A stretch of DNA of 64,000 bases from Uloborus plumipes (lineage: Eukaryota > Arthropoda > Arachnida > Araneae > Uloboridae), in assembly GCA_038373865.1 (NCBI GenBank), contig JAXGGA010004465.1, forward strand, positions 1 through 64,000, in the 5' to 3' direction. This document shows positions 12,342-23,911 of the stretch, one piece after another. How positions within the stretch are numbered: position 1 is the stretch's first letter; each line of letters begins with the position of its first letter. The position numbers and the translations under genes are program-made. Under the pieces are notes generated by a model. The model had not been told where the DNA came from. It made no database searches and saw only the letters and a list, made by a program, of their open reading frames with translations.

Positions 12342-13844
12342 CAGGGGCGGACTGAGATGAAAATTCAGCCCTGGCATACTTTTTTAGATGCAGCCCTAGT
12401 GGGGGGGGGGGGGTGTCTACCGGTGAACTAAAATCATGAACTTCTCCAAATTATTATACCCAAACAATTTTGAAATTTATTTACTGAGACCACTGAGGGC
12501 AGTAGCAGAATGCAATTCAATATAAATTTAATAGCGAGTGTATTTATTACTCAAATCGAATTTTGTAGTTTTAAAAATGTATTTTAAAACTAATCTTCGA
12601 AAATGTTGGGGGAAAAATGAAATTCGAGGGGGTACTCAACCTTCCGTTTTCCAAATCGAAATTTGTAAAGGGCATCTATTATACATCAATTAATAGTATA
12701 GAAAAGGGGGTTCAGGCGGTCCTCCCTGGAAAATTTTGTAGCTCGAAAAATGCAGTTTTAGACGATCTTTGGTATAAAATTCAGGGGACGAGGATTCGAG
12801 GAAAATTTTCGAATTAATCTTCTTTAAAATGCAATTTAGACAGTCTATAGTAATCTAAACGAGGTTCCAGGGAGAGACCTTTTTCGAAATTTAAATCTTA
12901 AAAAAGAAAATCTAGTCATCTCCGATTATGATAGGGAGAATGGGATCGGAGACACTCTCGAAAATTCGTTTTCGAAATTTTAGCTTTAAACAAGCAGTTT
13001 TCGAAGACCCTTGATGATATAGGGGCAAAGAGATGTGGGGGATAAAACCGAAAAATATTTTGAAATTTAAAAAAAAAAATTAAAAACTGCAATTATATTG
13101 TAGGTTATCTTTTGGTACGTTTAGAGGATCGGCAATTTTTCAAATTGATAGCTCCAAAAACTTAATCTTAGTATTCAGTATAAAATTTTAAACCCTGCTG
13201 ACTGTATTTACTTTTTATCTATTTAAAGCGTATTCCAGAGGCCTACGTTTTTGTCCCCATTTTGAAGGGATTTTTATAATAATATTTTTATTGAAAAAAT
13301 TAAAAATGTAAATATGTCGTCAAGTGTTTACCCCAAAAGGGCGTCTGAACGATGAAGGACTGTCTTCCCTGACGAACGTCTTGTATTACATTCATTACAC
13401 CCGGGGTTAGCAGGTGGCAAGAGATGGCACAAGACTTTGTATCCTTTTTGCTAACTAGGCACAAAAGAGAACCACGCACATGATGGCTACGAACCCTTCT
13501 AATGATAAGCATCTGACAGACAATTGACCTAAACTGTTGGTCATTCAGAAGTACATCTACAGTAGATTGTTGATATACTCGCGTTAAAATTCATCAGATC
13601 GTTTTTTTGCTTTGGCGGCCCTTTCTTCAAACATTAGAAATAGATGGCCCGATCCCTTTCTGCAGTCGAACTGTAGAAATTTTGCTCCTGCCGTCTCAGC
13701 GGCCTTGTATTTGGTAGTTTTACGGAAATTACCTTTTTTTTGATAAAAAAAAGTCTGGTTTATATGAGCCGGCCCTTTTTGGCCCAGGAAAGGACCGGCC
13801 CTTCTGGCATTTTCCCAAATTCCCACATAGCCAGTCCGTCACTG
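12342..13844. mobile_element. hAT-type DNA transposon, non-autonomous (copy 2)
   Basis: The left end is CAGGGGCGGACTG and the right end inverted is CAGTGACGGACTG. It is flanked by identical 8-bp GACTTAAT at 12334-12341 and 13845-13852. The termini are closely related to those of the 4019-7288 element, so the two were probably mobilised by related transposases. The 1.5-kb interior has loosely repeated blocks (TTTTCGAAATTTAA, TTTTAGACNATCTTTGGTA) and a G run at about 12402-12413. No intact transposase is present. Confidence 0.87.
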
Positions 13845-14138
13845 GACTTAATCAAAGCTCCAGTATATTATTATTATTTCAATGCTTGTAAAAATAAAAA
13901 CAAACTAGCTGATCCGAGATAATAATTACCACTTTTGTGCACAACATGGCAGTCAAGAGTGAAAGTTTAAGTTGTCCATTAATTTGTGTTGCTAAGAATT
14001 TTTCTTGCTAATTACATAATAATGCTCGTTGTCAAATTTTAAAGTTTCGTACAATGTTCAGACCACTGGATAAACAAGAAAGAATGTATAAGACTACATT
14101 GTACAAGATTTTTTATAATGCCACGATTATTCTTATTA

Positions 14139-15566
14139 CACAGGCGAAAAAAAAAATCCCAACACCAAGAAAAAATTGCCGTAGAGTAATGAAATTTGGG
14201 TAATGCAATTGTCTAGTTAATATGTTTAATTGATTAAATGTACAAGATCACTGGCTAATTTAAGCTCAAGAAAATGCTGTGCAAATTTGAAATTATGTTA
14301 ATTTAATAGAGGGTGTAACCTCCAGAATTTTGAAGGCAGGCCTGCAAGCGTGCATGCATTATGTCATACAGGTGCCGAATGTCACTTTGTGGTATGGAGT
14401 TCCATGCTTGTTGCACTTGCTGTGTCACAACTAGGACCGTCATTGCTGACTGTGGATGATGCTCGAGGTGCCATCCCATGATATCCCATACGTTATCAAT
14501 TGGAGACAGACCTGGTGATTTTGCAGGTCATTGTAACATGCCAGCACTCTGTAGAGCACATTGCGTTACAGCAGCGATGTGAGGGCAAGCGTTATCCGGT
14601 TGGAAAACGTCCCCTTGAATGCCACTCATGAAGGGCTGTACTACTGGTTAAATTAACAGAATGACGACAAATTTTCAGTCAGTGAGTTTGGGACAACCAC
14701 AAGAATGCCCCTGCTGTCGTAGGAAATTGCTCCAGAGACCATAACTCCAGGTGTGAGTCTCGTGTGTCTAGGCCGTAGACCGCTTGGATGCAGGCTGTCC
14801 CCTGGCCTCCTTCTGACCAATATACAGCCACCACTGGCACTAATTCAGAATCTGTTTTCATCAAAAATTACAACAGATCTCCACTCCGACCTCCAGTGAG
14901 CTCTGTCGTGGCACCACTGCCGTCGGAAAAGGCAATGGTTTGCAGTCAATGGAATACGGGCTACAGGTTGCCTGGCTTGGAGCTGTCCTTGAAGTAAACA
15001 GTTTCTTACCGTTCCTTGGGTCACGACGGTACCAACTGTAGCTCGAATGTCAGCCGCAGATGCAGTACGATGCGCCACAGCCGTACGCAAGATTCGGCGA
15101 TCTTCCTTCTCAGTCGTGCCACGTGGAAGCTCGGAACTCGATCTTCTTGAGGTAGTACCATCCCTTGCCCATAGCTTCCAATAATCATGCATGGTGGAAA
15201 CATTCCCACCCAAGTCTTTCTGCAATTTCGCGAAATGAAAATCCACCGTCTCGTAGCCAAATTGTACGACCTCGTTCAAACTCGGTGAGCTGTTGATAAT
15301 GGCTTCTTCGTCTTCTTAAAGGCATTCCTGGCTAACATGAACGCAATTCGTCAAATTTCACAGAAAAATAATACACACGAGCTTCACAACACGCTTTTAA
15401 AACAAGCCAAATTTACACGTTCTGAGTGACGCCAGCTGCGCCACACTTTTGCGTGGAACACGAAATTTCAATCGATGTCATCTTTCAGTTGTATAAACAC
15501 GCCTACCAAATTTCGTTTATCTAACACAAGTCTTTCTTGGTGTTGGGATTTTTTTTTCCGCCAGTG
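14139..15566 (-). mobile_element. Tc1/mariner-superfamily transposon, Tc1-like
   Basis: The terminal inverted repeats share AATCCCAACACCAAGAAA. The outer ends are CACAGGCG (left) and CACTGGCG (right, inverted). TA dinucleotides at 14137-14138 and 15567-15568 are the expected target duplication. The 1428-bp length is normal for Tc1-like elements. The transposase relic on the minus strand supports the family. Confidence 0.9.
14300..15325 (-). pseudogene. Tc1-like transposase pseudogene
   Basis: Minus-strand relic starting at an ATG at 15325 (MPLRRRRSHYQQLTEFERGR). Helix-turn-helix-like sequence follows (FSFREIAERL), then a frameshift near 15210. Next come TSRRSSSELPRGTTEKEDRR, VARIPLTANH and VVIFDENRF with the first catalytic Asp. 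A stop directly after ENRF and further frame changes follow. QPDNACPH carries the second Asp, and LSPIDNVWDIMG lies where family members usually have LNPIE. There the third acidic residue is Asp instead of Glu, and the spacing from the second Asp is 32 rather than 34 residues, with a TGA between them. It encodes no active enzyme. Confidence 0.88.
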
Positions 15567-15568
15567 TA

Positions 15569-16943
15569 TATATTGCTTATATAATGTAATTATAAATGCT
15601 ATTATAATGTAAGTAAAAATGATTTAAACTAAATTCTTAAATTAAACTATTTTGGATCTTTTTAGTTCCTTTTATTGATCTATAGCACTAAATTGTTGAC
15701 CATATATTTGGTAATAAAATAAAAAATAAATAAAATGAAATAAACTAAAATGAACAAATAACTTCTTTAAAAAATAAATTATACAGTCTTAAACTGATTA
15801 TAGGAAAAAAATTAATAAATGCTTATACACCCTTTTCAAGTTATAATGCTCCATAAGAGCACTGGTATTGTTCTTATGGAGAGGATAAAAGAAGTGTTCA
15901 TATGTGCCCTAGATGTTGTGTTCACAAGTGGCTCATCGTAATTCACTCGCAAAAGTACAAGGAATTTTTAGTTCAATAAAGACATTAAACGTTGCCATTA
16001 ATTTACCTGAATGCTCATACAATAGTTTGCAGTGATTCATTATAATTTATTATTTAGTTTAAAATGTGTTTTCACGTAATCTGCTGGCCCTTTCTCTTAA
16101 CAAAATAAGCTTGATTCACCCATAGTGATGTTCCTGTAAATAGTGATGCTATTGTGGTTTGGCTAACACAGCTATTGAAACTATTTCACAACTAGCTGTT
16201 CGTGACCGCATTGACACTCAGAAATTTTGCCCTTTTTCCTAACCACCTTCCTACTAAGAGAAAACACTAACACGATTGAGCACGTTGTAACTAACTAGGC
16301 CATAAGCACTCCAGACAGTTTCTTAGTCACCGGGAGCTCGTAATAAGTTTTTACATCTTAGCAAACCATAATTTGTCAAGTTAGATTATCATTAAACAAC
16401 GTGAAGTTGATTAAATACGTCAATATAGCTGTGAAACGAGTGATTTCCTGTCTCCTCTAAATGGAGGATTGAAGCCATTTTGTGATTCAGTGATTGAGAC
16501 TCTACATTCTAGTGGAAATGGCATTATATGGATCTCCTCTAATTAGTTGTGATACAGCGCCAATCCAGAAAGGTCATCAGGTCTTCCCAGGTTTCTTAAC
16601 TGCACATGGTATCTGTCTTTCATGAGATAAGCGGTTATTAAATGTTAAGGTTCTGTACAAACTTTTTTAATGTAAAAAGTTCAGAGACATCAGTAAGACG
16701 TTTTCCTTTTTCAGTGTTGAGTTTTTGAGCAAATTTCCTCTGCCGGAAGCTGTTTCTCTTTCCTTTGGAGCTTTCCTTTAGTATGATTTTTTCACCACTT
16801 CAATCACTATCCTGCCTTTATTTTGTTGCAATTTTGATTGCAGAAGTTTGCAGTATAGGACAGTAGTATCAAATCTTTCAATTTACCCCGTTAACCAACT
16901 GCATGCTCCCAAGTCACCGAAACAAATTTGGTGTGCCTTGCCA
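15569..16943. other. AT-rich DNA without recognisable gene
   Basis: No coding block was seen, apart from a possible Helentron-type end at 16191 (listed separately). Confidence 0.45.
16191..16225 (-). mobile_element. Possible Helentron 3' terminus
   Basis: On the minus strand, AATGCGGTCACGAACAGCTAGT ends at 16191. It resembles the terminus of the 42313-43675 element (TCACGGCCACGACAGCTAGT). The rest of the element could not be delimited. Confidence 0.4.
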
Positions 16944-17460
16944 ACTGCGAACGATACCCTTTACGCTCACTTTTATAGGTCAAGACATCTTTCTCATCTG
17001 TCTTAGTTCATGCTTCCCTTGAGCTTCGTAAATGTTCCCTTTCAAAACTTAAACGACCGGGTCATGGGCACTACTGGTTGTGCTGCTGCCAGATAGATAC
17101 TCCTTGCGTTGTCTACTATTCTATACAAAACAAATAGAAGATATCCTATAAATGATAAAGACTGAGTTTTGACAATGTCAATGTTATTACTTTATTAGAT
17201 GCCTTCCTAAATGCGTACGATACCCTTTACAGTCGTTTTTATAGGTCAGGACATTCTTACTCGTTTGTCTTAGTTCATGCATCTTACTTTTTTAGTGCCT
17301 AACGTGACAGAGTCACGGACTCTACTTGTTGTACTACTGTCTAAGATAGATGCTCTTACGTTCCCGCCATTCTATTCTAAAGAAAGTAAAGAGAAGATAT
17401 TTTCTAAATGGTAAAGACTAAACTTTAGCAATGCTAATGTTATTATTTCGGGTAGTCATA
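16944..17460. repeat. Diverged tandem duplication, about 269-bp period
   Basis: CGTACGATACCCTTTAC at 17214 repeats CGAACGATACCCTTTAC at about 16947. Both are followed by TTTTTATAGGTCA..GACAT and GTCTTAGTTCATGC, then further matching blocks through AATGNTAATGTTATTA. Many substitutions indicate an old duplication. Confidence 0.75.
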
Positions 17461-18629
17461 ATTAAAGTTAACCTGTTTAGATCTTAAAGAGCTCGTTTTA
17501 ATTGACGTATATCATTGAAGCTTGGCATATTATATACGTTAAATAGACTACGTGGAAAAGTATCAACAATCGAAAATAATGACTCGAAAGGTCACCATCA
17601 GGTATGAAACTGGTGGATGAAAATCAGAAAACACATATTATAAGAACAATAGTTATTGATCACAGTTCACGGTGGGGAATTAATAAATGTGTAAAACTAA
17701 AAAATGAGGTGGAGTCAGTCTGTTCCCAAATACGTTAGTCAAAAAATTATCTTGTAGAAATATAGGTTATTCTATTCCAAAATTGAGAATGACCAAAATA
17801 AAAAAAAAATCTAATAATAAAATAAGTAAAAAAAACTTATTTTTTAATTTGATAAGAAAGGAGTTAACGTGATTAAAGACTTTTCTATTAATTCTTCATT
17901 TTAAAGAATTTAGCATCAACCATATTGATAGAAAAAAAATCTTAATTTCAGCAGAAATTAATCATTACGGTATTTAATACAATCAGCAAAAATCAATCAT
18001 TACGGCACAATATTTTTTTTTTTTTTTGTCATTTTCTTATTTTCCTTTTTTTTTCCTTTTCTTTGTTTCTTTTCTTTTTTTTTTTGTTGGAAATATAACG
18101 TATTTAACATTTCGAACTTTCAAATACGTAAGAGAGTTTTTTAATAATTGTGCCCTCTCCATCTTTTTTAGTTACGCTTATACAGTGCGTTTTGAAACAC
18201 TAAGTCCTCTTTCAGATCAGAAATGTATAGCGCTCAATTGAGAATAAGAACCCTTATTTGGAACACATTATTAGAATACTAGCTGATATGCAGAGTTAGG
18301 AAGAAATTGTGTACTTTTTAATCATTTAATTAATTTTCTTATCACATTGAAATATTTTTATAAAATATATTTAATGTGATCATTGTGCTTATTGCGAAGA
18401 ACATAATTTCTTGAAATTAACTGGCGGTTTAAGGCTGTATTTAAAAGTGTGCTCTAAAAGATAAACGATATTGATTGCCGGATTTTAGATCAGCGACTAT
18501 ACACATTAAAACATCTTAACTTGCTATTATTAATTATAGTTATTTTTCTGAATTGTAGGAAAAAACTTTCTGCGATGTTCTTTAGTTGATTTTTTTTTGT
18601 GTCCGCGATTACGGATTATTTTTCATGTA
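17461..18629. other. AT-rich DNA without recognisable gene
   Basis: T-rich tracts near 18010-18085 and otherwise unremarkable sequence. ACTAGCTGAT at 18279 is an isolated match to Helitron-like ends and too weak to call. Confidence 0.45.
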
Positions 18630-18637
18630 TTACCAAC

Positions 18638-18840
18638 TAGAAAGTCCCGTACCACCAATGGTACTCATGCGCAGGTTGGGAAACGCTGCTCTAGGCTACC
18701 AATAGCTGCTTGAAGCTTACTTTCTTCCAACCACCATCTAGAAAGTCGCGTACCACCAATGGTACGCTTACCACGAATAGTACGCGGTTATTAAACGCTG
18801 CTCTAGGCTACCAAGAGCTGCTTGAAGCTTACTTTCTTCC
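18638..18840. repeat. Two-copy duplication, possible transposon relic
   Basis: CTAGAAAGTCNCGTACCACC occurs at 18638 and 18728. AAACGCTGCTCTAGGCTACC and AGCTGCTTGAAGCTTACTTT each follow in both copies. The repeated GTACCACNAATGGTAC-type palindromic phrases suggest a DNA-transposon relic; the family is unassigned. Confidence 0.6.
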
Positions 18841-20238
18841 AAAATGTGAACGTTGGGGGCCCACTCTTTATATTCTAACGGGACAATGTTCCTCTGCATA
18901 GTACTAGTTCCACATTTGAAAGGTTTTCGATAATGGTGTACATGTTACTGATTAGACGCGTAGCAGTCTGACTGAAATCCTCTCGAAAACATATGGGCTA
19001 TACTAGTAATAAGCAGTGTGCATTTGGGGAAGGCAGTATAATTGTACTGTAGACTTGAAGTAAGATATTTCCTCCAAATGGCAAAACATTGCTGAAAGTT
19101 ATCAGCATAAACTTGTAGAAACCAAGCCAAAGAGCATTAATAAACTAGCCTAGAAAGGGAACCGAAAGTTTGTGTGTTTTATTTTATTTTATTTCCTTTT
19201 GCATTAACTTGTAATTTTTGGTGCAATGAACCTATTGTTTTGAAACAGCTCTTTCCCATTTTCTTTCTCTTTCAAATTGTTGTATGCTTTGTATAGCATT
19301 TATGGAATAGCTTTTTCATTATATGAACTGATATAGTGCGTGAAATACTTAATACCGTTTGGGAAAAAATGTTTCCAACTAATACTCTATATTTACTGCC
19401 AGACCTATCATTCCGAAAAGCACTGTGTATTTGTCTGCTTTTGATATGAAAATAATTATTTACGACTGTTTTATAGATAGCGTTTAATCTAACCAAAAAG
19501 TCAATATGGTTAAATCTAAACAAGAGGCATTTAGAAACACTTTTTTAAAAAATCATTTTAATTGTAATAAATATATAATGATGTTGTTACACATGAAATG
19601 TTTGTAGATATATGTGGCATGAGCTTAATTGTTAAATGCTTGCAATATACAGGAATAAAAATTTAAATAATTCAAAGGATTGAAGATGTCAATCGTTCAT
19701 TGATTTTCCAATTACATCACCTTTCCTTCAGAAAGAAGATATTGGCGTAATATTGCAGTTCATTAGCCCCAATGTCGAAATGCTCTGCCAAAAATGCAGA
19801 GCAATGACAGGAAATCTCATCACATCCCATTCAAATGAAAAAAAAAATCAACTTTAAGCCGCCTCGGATATGAAAAATGTTGATTTCCGGCCTTACAAAA
19901 CAAGTAAAAAGAAAAAAGTTTTATGAATGAAAATGCTGTGTTAACGGTGAAAATCTAATTCGGCACCGATTCTCTAAAAATAGTAAACTTTATAGTACAT
20001 TGAGAATATTAAGGCAGATTTTTAAGTTTCTCATAACAGCCAAAAGTTTTACTTGCTTACAAGTAAAATATTTTAGTATTAGTTTATGCTTACTTAAAAC
20101 GGATAGTATTCTTTATGAGCATTTCTCTTAGATATGCACAGTTAAATCATAACAAAATTAAGCAGCTTTTCTGTACAAAACTTTATTGGAGTAAATTTGA
20201 AAAAATAATTAATTTATATCAGTAATATAAATCAGAAA
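18841..20238. other. AT-rich DNA without recognisable gene
   Basis: Nothing was seen beyond short chance open frames on both strands. Confidence 0.45.
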
Positions 20239-20460
20239 TAACTATGAGGTATGTACTACTGATACTGAAATTGTGCCAACATTAGACATGTTGACAAAAT
20301 CCAGCTTCTGCATAAATGTTTTATTTTACCAGTATTTTTTGAATGTAGATAACTATGAGGTATGTACTACTGATACTGAAATTGTGCCAACATTAGACAT
20401 GTTGACAAAATCCAGCTTCTGCATAAATGTTTTATTTTACCAGTATTTTTTGAATGTAGA
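20239..20460. repeat. Perfect 111-bp tandem duplication
   Basis: The unit starting TAACTATGAGGTATG at 20239 is repeated from 20350 with no difference that I can see. The period is a multiple of three, so the plus-strand frame stays open through both units. There is no other evidence of coding. Lack of divergence indicates a recent duplication. Confidence 0.9.
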
Positions 20461-22155
20461 TAAACTTAAAAAAGACAATTTATATTACTTCATCGAGTAA
20501 CGAGCATTAATGCGTTTTTTCACGTTTTTTTAATAACAAATACGCAATATTTATTAAATAAATTCTTCAATGAATATTTCTTACATAAATCAACCATCAA
20601 AATAATTACAGCACAAATTATTTTTTAGCGATTCATAGCTTCACTGAAAATTGAAGCAATGGGTACATGACAGTAAAAACCTTCTCTGTTTGATATATGT
20701 AGAGATTAAAAAAAACTAAGACATTTTTTACGGCTATACTTGAGGATTTTGAGAATTTAAATGATAGCAACCTAGTAAATGAACATCTCTGTCTAACCAG
20801 TGAAAAAACATAAAATTTCTCAGTCAATGAACATGTAAAGCTTTTGTTTGAAACCTGTTTCATTTTAGGCATTTTATATTTTACAATCATTTTACATCGT
20901 TTGTGGTTCTGCTTCAGGAATTTTGTGTTTTAATATGAAAAGTGGCGCAGAAATCCAATAAATAACAGCGCTGTATAATCAGTGAACAAACATAATTTTC
21001 TACTACATGAATATATAGAATAATTATTTTAAATCAAAGTTTCATTGAGGGTGTTTTATATTTTACATTCATTTTACACTATCTTTACTTTTTTATCTTT
21101 ACTTATTGCTCCTATTTTGTTTTCTTTTATTTCTCGATCAATTTTTTATCTTTGCTCTTTAAAATGGTTTTCTATTCCTTTCATTTTTCTTTTCTTTTTG
21201 GATATGATTGTTATCAATTCATACGAGATAAAAACTTTAAAAAACATTTTTAAAAGAAAGAAAGGAATAAAGAAAGAAAAATGAGCTGTTTATTCATGTG
21301 GGACGTTCTTTCACTAGTCAGACTGATCTATACATATTTATGTATAATCATTTAGTCACTAAGATTAAGGAAATAAAGATTAGTACATTTTTAAATGCAT
21401 ATTTTGACACATTTATGCACAAATGGTCTTTTGTTACATTTTATGTAAATAAGTATAACGTGCAGACGAGCAATCTATAATTTCTTAATACAATTTTCTC
21501 TCTTTTGATCTGTGAATTAGTTCACTTCACGGAGATTTCGATAACGAATATTTATTTTACTCTTTTTACATCTCAAAACAAACGAAACTCTTTTACAATA
21601 AGGTATTTTCCAATAGAGAGCCATTACCAAAGATTCAAATCTGAAACTCCAATGCTTGCCAACATTTCATTGTAAATAACTCACAATTTTCTTGTATGAA
21701 TTCATCTGTCAGTGAATAACTCTGGGACATTTAATGTTTCCGGCTTTATTATGCTAGCGTGTTACAAAAAAGTGATCTCTGTCGCGGCAGAAGAGTTCGG
21801 AAAGGGGAATGCACTTCACTGCTATGGGCTCTCATTGTTTGTGAGAAGAATAAATATACGATGCGATGAAGGTTTTGATCGGTACTTGTGGCTCTTCCAT
21901 TCTTCTGTTTCACATCTGAATCCCACTCATAATATACTTATTCAAAAAAATATTTTTGTCCTTAAATCAGCAGTGCATAAAACGCACGGAAGGGACACTC
22001 ATCATCCTGTGTCCGGTTGTTACGTAAAAATGAAAATAGTCAGACAGCAGGGTCAGTTGAACTAGAGGATGAAATGATCAGTGCAAAAACTGCAACAGCA
22101 TAGGTCTGCATATATTCAGTCATCCATGAATAAAATTTATTAGATGCTCTTAATA
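20461..22155. other. AT-rich DNA without convincing gene
   Basis: The stretch at about 21712-22065 is less AT-rich and open in one frame (117 codons from a GTG), but it has no recognisable domain and no clear splice sites. The remainder looks like non-coding DNA. Confidence 0.4.
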
Positions 22156-22567
22156 CACTGTAAAAAATTAATGTTGCTTTTACAGTATAATACAGCTAAT
22201 TTTATAGTAATAAAATGTAACAACTACTTATTGTACAATAATAAACGGTAAAACTGCTACTTTAGCAGTACTAAGCTGTAAAATTACTAATTTTACCTTA
22301 ATAAACTGCAAAATTCCTGATTTTACAGTTTATTACCGTTCATTTTACAATTTTAAACTGGAACCTCTGCTACCAGTATTATACTGTTGTTTTTACAGTA
22401 TAATACAGCTAAATTTTACGGCAATAAATTGTAAAATTGCTAATTTTACCGTAAGAAACTGTAAAATTGCTAGTTTTACAGTTTATTACTGTGCATTTTA
22501 CAGTTTTAAAGTGGAACCTCGGCTTTCAGTATTATACTGTAAAAACAACAGTTCATTTTTTGCTGTG
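22156..22567. mobile_element. Dimeric palindrome-rich MITE, copy A
   Basis: The ends are CACTGTAAAAAAT (left) and CACAGCAAAAAATGAAC (right, inverted), flanked by TA on both sides (22154-22155 and 22568-22569). The interior is built from many short inverted and direct repeats of TTTACAGT/ACTGTAAA. It also holds two roughly 190-bp related halves, each with TACAGTATAATACAGCTAA and GGAACCTC.GCT blocks. A TA target points to a Tc1/mariner-type mobiliser. A second, inverted copy lies at 53832-54223. Confidence 0.8.
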
Positions 22568-23700
22568 TATGTTTAATAAAGATTTGTATTGATTATTCAA
22601 ATTTCATCATTAGAATAAATGTTATTAGTCACTTATCATGCCTCTTAAGTAAATATATTAATTTTGATCTACAAGGAAATTTTGTTGGGGAAAAAGGTGG
22701 TTTCAAACTGTCTATTAATGTTGAAGGTAGCAAATCGGCTCAAAAATGTCCTTTGGCATTTTAAAACCGAAAAGCGGCAAAAAAATATCGATAAATTGGC
22801 CTGCGAGGGAAACAAATCAACAACAAGCAGAAAAAGTTGAAATATAGCACGGTATTAAGATGCTCTTATGAATGTATTAAATACTTATATGTCAATAAAT
22901 GGTATAGATTTATGCCTAATAAATTCAGGCTCATTTATTGCAAGATATTCTGAAGTCGCAATTCAGTTTCATATTTTTCCTATTTTACTTAAAATACAGG
23001 CTCTGTTTAAGGGAGACCTGTGTACCAAGGTGAATCATGTATCTAGGGCCATCCATTTTATATGAGACCTATTGTTTTTGTAAAAAGTTATGAACGCATT
23101 GGGGCTGTGAATTGTAAGACTGTGTGTTCGATTTCTTTATGGTATCTGAAATGTCATGAAAGTACACTTAAATTTTCAGGAAAAAAATGAGATTAATTTT
23201 ATTTTATTTTTTAAAAACATTAAATAATTAGTATGCTGTTTGACTAGAATCAGCGCAACAGTAAAGAAAATGAAGATACATTAAGAGAGAAAAATCAGTG
23301 TTATGAAAGCAAATTGCTAAAATATTTCGTATGCGTGTGTTTAAAGGTAAGAAATCCGCGTTAGAGCATATCAAAAGAAATATCTGGTAACTTAAGAACA
23401 CATCTTCAATTTGTGCTGCAATAATGTTTTCGGCACAAAAGGAAACATTTTACTTTTTAACGAGAGATTAGTTTTAGCATTCTCTTACTCGCATTTCTTT
23501 TTACAAAGAGCATACAGTAACGAATGGTTCCTTCCCCCCCCCCCCTTTAATATGATAGATACATATGTATGAAACAAATCACAGCTTTTAAAAACTAAGA
23601 ACATGTTTTAATGCAGTTCAATATGATAGCAATCCATTACGTAAGCATGATTCTCTCTAGTTTAACGGGCCCTGTGTGATCCATTCTCTTTTTCAAGGAG
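22568..23700 (-). other. Downstream region, probable 3' UTR and flank of host gene
   Basis: Lies 3' of the minus-strand stop codon. Candidate poly(A) signals read on the minus strand are ATTAAA at about 23606 and 23547, and AATAAA at 23203-23208 and 23198-23203. None is clearly favoured. A C run lies at about 23534-23545. Confidence 0.35.
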
Positions 23701-23911
23701 TCAGTTAAAATGACTGTCAAGTCCGTTAAAATGACTGAACCACCGACTGTAGGAGGTGCTGTGAGGAGGACCAAAAGTAATTTGCCGTTTCCTTGGCAAT
23801 CTCATTTCCATTTCTACAAGTCCATCACGCGCGTATTCATCCTCTGTCTCATCGTCATCTTGATATCCGAGACGAAGTCTAGTTTCTTGAGCTCTAGATC
23901 GACATCTTCTC
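23701..23911 (-). CDS. Host gene, terminal coding exon 8 (residues 295-364)
   Basis: The acceptor is GTTTTTTCAG. The first base completes an AGG Arg codon with exon 7. The exon encodes RRCRSRAQETRLRLGYQDDD, an acidic run, RLPRKRQITFGPPHSTSYSR and a final WFSHFNGLDSHFN before TGA at 23701-23703. The near-repeat of SHFN at the end comes from an 18-bp imperfect DNA repeat (GTCATTTTAACGGACTTG). Confidence 0.88.

Noticed and set aside
13300..13826. Minus-strand frames inside hAT copy 2
   Set aside because: No similarity to hAT transposase that I can recognise; likely chance within the element.
18279..18290. ACTAGCTGAT as another Helitron end
   Set aside because: No GC-rich hairpin block beside it; short match expected by chance.
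21712..22065. 117-codon frame from a GTG in slightly GC-richer DNA
   Set aside because: No ATG start, no recognisable motif and no clear splice sites; could be a relic but not supportable as a gene.
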